Positions 55,112 to 61,303 of a stretch of 64,000 nucleotides of DNA are shown in pieces. Source of the DNA: Algoriphagus sp. GTDB lineage: Bacteria; Bacteroidota; Bacteroidia; Cytophagales; Cyclobacteriaceae. Within the stretch, counting starts at the first letter, position 1. Every line of letters starts with the position of its first letter. The position numbers and the translations under genes are program-made. The DNA lies in contig JAGXQZ010000039.1 in the NCBI GenBank assembly GCA_018336015.1, positions 1 to 64,000 on the forward strand. Reading direction: 5' to 3'. The notes under the pieces were generated by a model. The model saw nothing but the letters and a program-made list of their open reading frames with translations. It did not search any database and was not told where the DNA came from.

Positions 55112-56336
55112 TGTAGATCAAATAACTTGAATAATATAAAGATATTGTAATTAAAATTTCAGAAATTAAAGTAGAATACAAAGCCCCTCTATAATCATAA
55201 GTTGGCACTAAAACAAAAAGCAAAATAAGGTCTACTAATACACCCACCCAAACTATAAAACTAAATCTTTTTGAATTTCCTGTTGCCAATAAATATTGAA
55301 CAGCGGGAACATTAATACCAATTATAAATAAAGCTACAGCAAGAAGTTGCAAAATCTCTATCACTATAGGCTGCTGTTCTCCGGAAACCAGATAAGAAAT
55401 AAAATCCGCAAAGAAGAATGTGCTAAAAAAAATAACTATTGACAGAATTAAAGAGATTGAAAATAAATCCCTAAGCCTACTTGAAATTGAATATCCAACA
55501 CTTACCTGGGCTTGAGAAACGCTAGGAAAAAATGCCTGCGAGATGACCACATTTAATCCATTAATCGCTTCAAAAATCTTTTTTCCAATTGAGTAAAATC
55601 CAAGATTTACAGGATCAAGGTAAAATCCCAATAAAACTATAGAATTATTTTTATAACCCAGAATAGCTAGATTAGAAGTGAATATATTCCAACCATCCTT
55701 TAAATAAAAAGAAATGACTTCTCTTTTGGGAACAGAGAATTTCACTTTAAATTTTCTTACAATCAGAAAAGTAGAGATCAATCCTACAATTAATATACCG
55801 ATAGAATTAAGCAATGGAACCAACCATACGTCTAATTTTTCTCTAACGAATAGAAAAATACCTAAAGTAAAAATCAATTTAGCTACAATACTCAAATAGG
55901 TAATGTATTTCATCCTTTCAATACCCTGAAAAAACCAAACTGGAAAAAGTATCTGCCCTACTACCATACCGAAAGATAGTAACAGTAGGTTCTTTAACTG
56001 CATAAAATACTCAATCAAAAAAATCAAAAAAAGCATCAAAAGAAAACAAATCGCCATCAACAGAAATTTTATAAACATCACAGAGGAAAAAATCTCTTCT
56101 AATTTTTTAGGTGAATCTCTATGAATAGATACTTGACGTGTTGCAGATAGATTAAAACCATAATCTGTAACTAATATAAAATAAGATGATACCGCTAAAG
56201 AGAAAGAAAGAACTCCATATTGATCAACTCCCAGCACTCTGACTAAGTACGGAAACGTGACCAATGGCATGATATAATTCATGCCCTGAAGCACCAATAA
56301 ATTAAAAATATTTGAAATTAAGCTTTCTCTACCCAA
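55098..56336 (-). CDS. wzx: Wzx-type oligosaccharide flippase (unit A)
   Basis: This 412-residue polytopic protein with 12-14 hydrophobic segments belongs to the PST/MATE-like flippase family. N-terminal NIFNLLVLQGMNYIMPLVTF, YLVRVLGVDQYGVLSFSLAV and, further on, FFQGIERM and RLRDLFSIS are typical of RfbX/Wzx proteins. It would move undecaprenyl-linked repeat units across the inner membrane. The frame begins with TTG (56334-56336); this keeps the first helix, but the exact start is uncertain. The gene is among the most AT-rich of the window (a hand count of 55141-55200 gives 14 G+C of 60). Confidence 0.9.
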   Translation of the reverse strand: MGRESLISNIFNLLVLQGMNYIMPLVTFPYLVRVLGVDQYGVLSFSLAVSSYFILVTDYGFNLSATRQVSIHRDSPKKLEEIFSSVMFIKFLLMAICFLLMLFLIFLIEYFMQLKNLLLLSFGMVVGQILFPVWFFQGIERMKYITYLSIVAKLIFTLGIFLFVREKLDVWLVPLLNSIGILIVGLISTFLIVRKFKVKFSVPKREVISFYLKDGWNIFTSNLAILGYKNNSIVLLGFYLDPVNLGFYSIGKKIFEAINGLNVVISQAFFPSVSQAQVSVGYSISSRLRDLFSISLILSIVIFFSTFFFADFISYLVSGEQQPIVIEILQLLAVALFIIGINVPAVQYLLATGNSKRFSFIVWVGVLVDLILLFVLVPTYDYRGALYSTLISEILITISLYYSSYLIYNAHR

Positions 56337-56400
56337 AATTTAAAAAAACATGATTTAAAGAAGATTTTTAGAAAGATGATTTTGGGCTTTATTGGTGACT

Positions 56401-57486
56401 TTATACGCCTAGTCTTGATAAAAATTCTAAAGTAAATATATAAGATATCGAGAAAAACAACCCGATAAAGGTAAAAAGTACCAGCAAAATTGATCCACTT
56501 AAATTGGCTTTTTCTATGGGTACAGTGACCGGTTGTATGACAGACAACACAGGAGTATCTTTAGCGACTTGCATTTTGGCCTGCTCGACTTGCTTAGCTA
56601 GCTCTGTATATACTCCAAAAGTGAAATTATACTCTGCTTCGAGCTTCTGAAGCTGATTTAAGACTGAAGCTGAAGCCAAATCCTGGTTTCTATCTCTGAA
56701 ATAGGCCAATTTTCGCTGGGCCTCTTCAAACTCTGTTTTTTTCTCAAGAAACCGCTCTTCGGTAAATTTCAATTGTTCATTAGCATTCTGGATTTTGAAC
56801 TGAATAATTTCTTTTTGCAATAAGATCTCCGCAAACTTTGCCATTTCTGCGGCCATCAAAGGATCGGGCATTACAAAGTTGATGGATACCACACCTTCTT
56901 TCTCATTGGGTGTAACCTTTAGCTGAGTTGCTAATCTTTTAAAATGTGCATGCTCTTCCCTGCTTACACGGATGATACCATCCTCTTTCTTAATCAACTC
57001 TTCCTGGACTTCACTTTTGATTGAATTAAGTAAAAGTCCAGGCAATCCTATCGTATACTTCTTAATACCTTCAAAAACTCCCGGAGAATAATACTTTTGA
57101 TAATAGTCTTTATAGGAGATTGGTGATTCCAGTCCATCCACGGTGAGTTTAGCCTCCAATAACGCTTTTTGAAAAGTTACCGAGGAAACAATTTTAGGAT
57201 AGAGCGTGGGAGGAATTTCAGAACCCGGAGCCCCCCCTCCCAAATTGATACCTGCTAGTGATGCCAATCCACCGAGAGCATTTTCTCCTTTGGAAGATTC
57301 TCCTGTTTGTGGAATAAAGGTGGACGAAGCTTCAAATTCCTTGGGGGTGAGTATTGCAACTAGTACTCCCAACACCATAAATACCAATGTAAATTTGGTA
57401 ATAAACCACTTTTTAACCCAAACAAGCTTGACTAGATAAACCAAATCTATCTCGTCAATGGTATTATTCAATTTACTTTCGGACAT
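56401..57486 (-). CDS. wzz: Wzz-type chain length determinant protein (unit A)
   Basis: This 361-residue inner-membrane protein has two membrane helices (about residues 30-50 and 335-355) around a periplasmic part with long coiled-coil helices (KLEAEYNFTFGVYTELAKQV). The first segment IDLVYLVKLVWVKKWFI and the PKEFEASSTFIPQ motif are typical of the Wzz domain, and FKIQNANEQLKFTEERF-like heptads follow. No kinase domain is fused, in contrast to the Wzc of unit B. It would set the polymer length of unit A with the exporter encoded 25 bp upstream. Confidence 0.9.
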   Translation of the reverse strand: MSESKLNNTIDEIDLVYLVKLVWVKKWFITKFTLVFMVLGVLVAILTPKEFEASSTFIPQTGESSKGENALGGLASLAGINLGGGAPGSEIPPTLYPKIVSSVTFQKALLEAKLTVDGLESPISYKDYYQKYYSPGVFEGIKKYTIGLPGLLLNSIKSEVQEELIKKEDGIIRVSREEHAHFKRLATQLKVTPNEKEGVVSINFVMPDPLMAAEMAKFAEILLQKEIIQFKIQNANEQLKFTEERFLEKKTEFEEAQRKLAYFRDRNQDLASASVLNQLQKLEAEYNFTFGVYTELAKQVEQAKMQVAKDTPVLSVIQPVTVPIEKANLSGSILLVLFTFIGLFFSISYIFTLEFLSRLGV

Positions 57487-57511
57487 TTTTATTGATAAAG
57501 CTTGGGAAAAG

Positions 57512-60121
57512 TTATTGCACCAACTGATTGACTATCAAAGCCAAAGTAGCTAGACTTGAGGCTATACCTATCCAAGCTTGAGGCGATAGCCGCTCACGCT
57601 CAGGCTTTGAAGGCACGATGATTTCTGCGCCTGGTTCTATTTTGGGATAAGAATTAAAAAACAAAAACTTCTCTGTCCTTTTAACATCTCCATTTGCATA
57701 CACTACATAAGACCTTCCCTTTCTTGCTTTGTCGGTAAAGCCTCCTGATTTAGAAATATAAGACCTAAACCCTCTAAAATTCTCAAATCTTGCTGTCGTA
57801 GGAAATAAAACCTCTCCTCTCATTCTGACAGTTTGCAGTTCTTTCGGAATACTTAAAACATCTCCTTCTTTCAAAATCAAATCAAATGGGCCGTAGGGAT
57901 TTGCCAAGATTTCATTGAGGTCAATACCAATCAACTCGACATCCTTGATTTTAAGAGGTTTGATGTTTTCGTCCGTATCAGCCAAAAGCATCAAATTTTC
58001 CTTTTTCAAGTCTTCTGACTGTGTGTCTTCAGAGTTTCCTTTAAAACCTGACTTTTCAGTCATTTCCTTTTGCTTATTCAGCAATTTAGTTTCTATACTT
58101 TTCATAAGGATACGCTCAGCTTGAGTCCATTCTGAACTATCCCTATCCATGATCTTCTGTAACTCTTCCAAGTTACTCAGCTTTATATCTTCTTCCGTGG
58201 GAGATTTAAAAAATTCATTCCTTCTGATCAACGTGGCACCTTTTGGATAAGCATAATTGGTCAATCCACCTGCTCTTTTTAACAGATCTGAAATCCTTTC
58301 GTTAGCATGTGCAATAGCAAATTCACCTGGATACATAGCTTCACCTTCTACGCTGACAAGTTGAGTACGTTGAAATCCAGGACTTCTTCTAACCATGATA
58401 TGATCAAATGGCTGCAGAATTGTTTGAGAATTTTGACCACTTATTTTCAGATCGCTCGTGATGTCTATGATGATGATTTCCGCCAATTTTCCAGAAACAT
58501 CATTCTTTATTCTCCTAGCAATTTCTATTCTGGAGGAAGTTGCAGATTCTTTGAAGCCTCCGGCTCGCAAAATCAAATCGCCGACCTTCATATTTTCGCC
58601 GAAAGGAAAAGTACCAGGATTGTTTATTTCTCCAGATATCTTGACATAATACTCCTCTTTGAGGTCATAAATACTTGGAATATGTAACCAGTCTTCCCTT
58701 TTCAATAAGATATCAGGGGTATTTCCATTGGTTATGGAAGGAATATCAATTTCCAAAATCTCCAATGAAAAATCGGTTTTGGTTCGGTAAAGAGTTGCCC
58801 TATTAAGGAATGCATCCTCTCTGATTCCATCCGCTTTCGCGATTAAATCCTTAATACCCATACCTTCTGAAAGCGAAAACGAACCTGGTCTTTGCACAGC
58901 ACCAGAGATTTGGATGCGATTTTCAAATTTCATCTGAATTTTGCCGATTCTGATGATATCTCCATCTACTGGAAAAAACGAACCGTAACTGGTCCTATCG
59001 ACATCCTCTATTTTTAAGTCTTTTCCTGTTTTTCTCGACACCGTAATGCGATCTTTGTACGCATCACTTCCAAAGCCGCCGGCAAACCTCAAAAGATCTT
59101 CAATCGACTCGCCCGATTTCAATTCAAATAAGCCATCTCTACGAACTGGACCAATGATTTCAATTCGATTTTTGAATGGGGGTACAATAATTACATCGTT
59201 ATCTTTTAAAACAAGGCTGCTATTAAACTCACCCTTAGAGATGAAATTGTAAATATCTACCTCCTGAAGTAGCCTGTTGTCCCTGTAAATCTGAATATGC
59301 CTAAATGATCCATTCTCATTAAGACCACCAGCAGCAAAAAGTGCATTGATAGGTGAAGCAAATGAAGGCAAGGTATAAGTTCCTGGATTGTTTAACTCGC
59401 CAACTAATGACACATTCACAGTTTTGATATTCCCCAGCCTAACCTCTAAAAAGGTATTGCCTGTAGATAATCCTGAATAAATTTGATTAAGTGAACTTTT
59501 AATCCTTGATGTAGCTGCAGCCACTGAGGATCCACCCACCTGAACGGATCCCACATTAGGTATTAAAATCCTGCCATCTGGATTAATCTTCAAGTCAAAT
59601 GACTGCTGGGAAGCACCATATACATCAATAAGTAATTGATCACCAGGACCCAAGACATAATTTGGCGGAGTAGGAATATTTAGACTCGGTGTGAAATTTA
59701 TCTTTTTGTTATAAAAAAGTGTGAACCCAAATATCTTTTTTTGAATTGGCGAAAGTTCATAGTATGGATCAGATTTTCTCAACGAATCAAATATATCATC
59801 TTCACTTTCCCTACCTTCCACCGACCTGAGTATTCCACCGGCATTTGATTCCAACCTTGATTTTGGACCAGACCTTCTTGATTTTAATGCATCTATTCGC
59901 TGACGAAGTTTAGCCGCTTCACTTAAAGGCATCCCTCTTTCTATTGCAACAGATTGAAGTTGTTCCTCATTTAATCCCGATGCTTCCGCTCTTTTGATTA
60001 GTTGCTCCAACTGTGCATCCGAAAGGTTGTCCACCTTCAGATTCTGTATATCCATGAGGGATTGAGAATAGGCGAGTGGGATAATTACTAGAACCAGAAA
60101 TACTAGGATTATTCTTTTCAT
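57512..60121 (-). CDS. Long SLBB-repeat polysaccharide exporter, Wza-like (unit A)
   Basis: This 869-residue protein is far longer than classical Wza (about 380). A type I signal peptide (residues 1-19) lacks a lipobox cysteine. The polysaccharide export domain (about residues 150-240) has YVLGPGDQLLIDVYG and GRILIPNVGSVQVGG. At least five SLBB domains follow, each recognisable by a core like GEINNPGTFPF or GAVQRPGSFSL. A C-terminal hydrophobic helix (IGIASSLATLALIVNQL) could anchor it in the outer membrane. It is the first polysaccharide gene after the regulator, behind a 187-bp leader with an ops-like element. Confidence 0.92.
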   Translation of the reverse strand: MKRIILVFLVLVIIPLAYSQSLMDIQNLKVDNLSDAQLEQLIKRAEASGLNEEQLQSVAIERGMPLSEAAKLRQRIDALKSRRSGPKSRLESNAGGILRSVEGRESEDDIFDSLRKSDPYYELSPIQKKIFGFTLFYNKKINFTPSLNIPTPPNYVLGPGDQLLIDVYGASQQSFDLKINPDGRILIPNVGSVQVGGSSVAAATSRIKSSLNQIYSGLSTGNTFLEVRLGNIKTVNVSLVGELNNPGTYTLPSFASPINALFAAGGLNENGSFRHIQIYRDNRLLQEVDIYNFISKGEFNSSLVLKDNDVIIVPPFKNRIEIIGPVRRDGLFELKSGESIEDLLRFAGGFGSDAYKDRITVSRKTGKDLKIEDVDRTSYGSFFPVDGDIIRIGKIQMKFENRIQISGAVQRPGSFSLSEGMGIKDLIAKADGIREDAFLNRATLYRTKTDFSLEILEIDIPSITNGNTPDILLKREDWLHIPSIYDLKEEYYVKISGEINNPGTFPFGENMKVGDLILRAGGFKESATSSRIEIARRIKNDVSGKLAEIIIIDITSDLKISGQNSQTILQPFDHIMVRRSPGFQRTQLVSVEGEAMYPGEFAIAHANERISDLLKRAGGLTNYAYPKGATLIRRNEFFKSPTEEDIKLSNLEELQKIMDRDSSEWTQAERILMKSIETKLLNKQKEMTEKSGFKGNSEDTQSEDLKKENLMLLADTDENIKPLKIKDVELIGIDLNEILANPYGPFDLILKEGDVLSIPKELQTVRMRGEVLFPTTARFENFRGFRSYISKSGGFTDKARKGRSYVVYANGDVKRTEKFLFFNSYPKIEPGAEIIVPSKPERERLSPQAWIGIASSLATLALIVNQLVQ

Positions 60122-60203
60122 TTCAATTTCAATGACCCTGACCGATTTGGTGTTTAGTTCAATAAATGTAATCAGAATTTATTCTGATCTTGTTCAATCC
60201 TGT

Positions 60204-60233
60204 GACTACTCATTTTTTGATCAGTGAATAGTC
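60204..60233 (-). promoter_or_regulatory. Leader hairpin before the unit A exporter gene
   Basis: Arms 60204-60212 and 60225-60233 can pair over nine positions (eight Watson-Crick, one G-U in RNA) around a 12-base loop. It lies 10 bases downstream (in transcription direction) of the ops-like element and about 83 bases before the exporter start. No T-tract follows it, so it is not an obvious terminator. The 60207-60213 part also repeats one TACTCAT half-site of the operator. Confidence 0.4.
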
Positions 60234-60243
60234 TGAGTTGACT

Positions 60244-60266
60244 AAAGCTTCGCCCTTTCAGTCCCA
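60244..60266 (-). promoter_or_regulatory. ops-like leader element, copy A
   Basis: On the minus strand this reads TGGGACTGAAAGGGCGAAGC followed by TTT. It is non-coding, 42 bases after the regulator stop, and matches 43482-43504 at 20 of 23 positions. The GGCGAAGC core resembles the ops pause site of RfaH-controlled operons. Its position between regulator and exporter gene suggests control of elongation into unit A. Confidence 0.6.
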
Positions 60267-60308
60267 TTTTTTGGAACTTACAAGGGAATTTTTATACTAG
60301 AATAAAGC

Positions 60309-60827
60309 TCAGACTCCTGCCTGCCGATCAAAAAGAACCAATCCTACAGGAGAGACTCTTCCCGAGGACAGTGAGAATACCACTTTTCGATCAATCAATT
60401 CTTCTATTTTTTTCGTCAAATGACTAATGTATTCATCGTTTAGATTTTCGCCAGTAACCAATACGTCGATCACCTTAGTATCGCTACCTCGAGCAATATC
60501 TCCGGTCAACACGACTTGCTCTACTTCGCCCATTCGATCCAATATTTGCTCTAAAAGCATGTCAAGTCCAAGGTATTTTCTAATAATATCCCGGATATTG
60601 GTGTAGAAGGGGTGATTTTGATTGGCTTGGTACTCTATTTTATTCTTATCAAGATGAGATATCAGTATACCTGCTTGGGTTAGATTATTCAATTCCTTAC
60701 GGATTGCATTGGTAGACTCACCAAACTCTTCGGCTAATCCTCGTAAGTGGCTATGGTTTTGTGAGTTCACAAAAAACTTGATCAGAAGCTTCAGCCTCGT
60801 CTTAGATGTGATTAATGACTCTAACAT
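60309..60827 (-). CDS. Winged-helix regulator with nucleotidyltransferase-like C-terminal domain
   Basis: A frame from ATG 60863 gives 184 residues, but that ATG lies inside the palindrome and upstream of the expected transcription start. ATG 60825-60827 (172 residues, starting MLESLITSK) is preferred. Residues 1-70 form a winged helix-turn-helix (TRLKLLIKFFVNSQNHSHLRG, ESTNAIRKELNNLTQAGIL). The C-terminal part (about 85-165) has VVLTGDIARGSDTKVIDVLVTG, like a minimal nucleotidyltransferase fold with altered active-site residues. It is probably a DNA-binding regulator of the polysaccharide units and, from its position, of itself. Whether it represses or activates is unknown. Confidence 0.8.
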   Translation of the reverse strand: MLESLITSKTRLKLLIKFFVNSQNHSHLRGLAEEFGESTNAIRKELNNLTQAGILISHLDKNKIEYQANQNHPFYTNIRDIIRKYLGLDMLLEQILDRMGEVEQVVLTGDIARGSDTKVIDVLVTGENLNDEYISHLTKKIEELIDRKVVFSLSSGRVSPVGLVLFDRQAGV

Positions 60828-60841
60828 AAAAAATTTGTAAG

Positions 60842-60865
60842 AATGAGTAACAAAGGTACTCATTT
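60842..60865 (-). promoter_or_regulatory. Palindromic operator enclosing the -7 promoter box, copy A
   Basis: Arms AATGAGTA (60842-60849) and TACTCATT (60857-60864) flank a 7-base spacer. On the minus strand the centre gives TACCTTTG (60858 down to 60851), an exact TAnnTTTG -7 box. A run of T residues lies about 19 bases upstream as a weak -33 element. Transcription would start about 15-20 bases before the regulator ATG at 60827. The arrangement is the same as at 43605-43629. Confidence 0.68.
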
Positions 60866-60882
60866 ACAGAAACTGAAAAAAT

Positions 60883-60917
60883 AAAAGTGCTCTTTTTTGA
60901 TAAAAAAGAGCACTTTT
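60883..60917 (-). terminator. Terminator after the penicillin acylase operon
   Basis: Arms 60883-60898 and 60902-60917 are perfectly complementary over 16 bases with a 3-base loop; the core is GTGCTC/GAGCAC with A/T tracts on both sides. On the minus strand it ends in a T-rich run. It lies 15 bp after the membrane protein gene and ends only 18 bp upstream of the palindromic promoter, insulating the polysaccharide units from the upstream genes. Confidence 0.88.
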
Positions 60918-60931
60918 CAAAGATTTATAAG

Positions 60932-61303
60932 TTATCCTTTATAAACATCCAAAGGCTTTTTTTGGAGGACCCCTCTAAAGAGCACACCTGACAATCCGCT
61001 AAATGCACCTAAAAGAAATCCTATAATGCCAGTTAATGCTATTACCGAAGTCCCAGATCCCAAACCCATCAATTCCCCCATTCTATCCGGTAGTGAGCTT
61101 GAGTTAACAATACCCAAGTAAATACACTGCCCAAGCCAAGTTAGCCCCATTCCTAAGCCTCCTCCAAAAAATCCACCTAAGCCGTTTGGATTAAGCAGCG
61201 TACTTAAAATCAATATGCCAATCATAACCACCCAATAAGGGGCCACAGGATTCAGGAAAACCACCAGTAATGCTACCAGTACTGTCAATAAAATAAACCG
61301 CAT
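60932..61303 (-). CDS. Small membrane protein of unknown function
   Basis: This 123-residue protein has three to four hydrophobic segments: residues 2-18, 24-40, a glycine-rich stretch with GGFFGGGLGMGLTWLGQ, and IALTGIIGFLLGAFSGLSGVLF near the C-terminus. The start is directly next to the stop of the penicillin acylase gene (no gap), so both are in one operon. I do not recognise the family. The hydrophobic pattern suggests an inner-membrane protein. Confidence 0.78.
   Translation of the reverse strand: MRFILLTVLVALLVVFLNPVAPYWVVMIGILILSTLLNPNGLGGFFGGGLGMGLTWLGQCIYLGIVNSSSLPDRMGELMGLGSGTSVIALTGIIGFLLGAFSGLSGVLFRGVLQKKPLDVYKG

Noticed and set aside
60828..60863. Longer start for the winged-helix regulator (ATG 60863)
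   Set aside because: This ATG lies inside the palindrome and upstream of the -7 box, so it would not be on the transcript; the added residues are not like a protein N-terminus.
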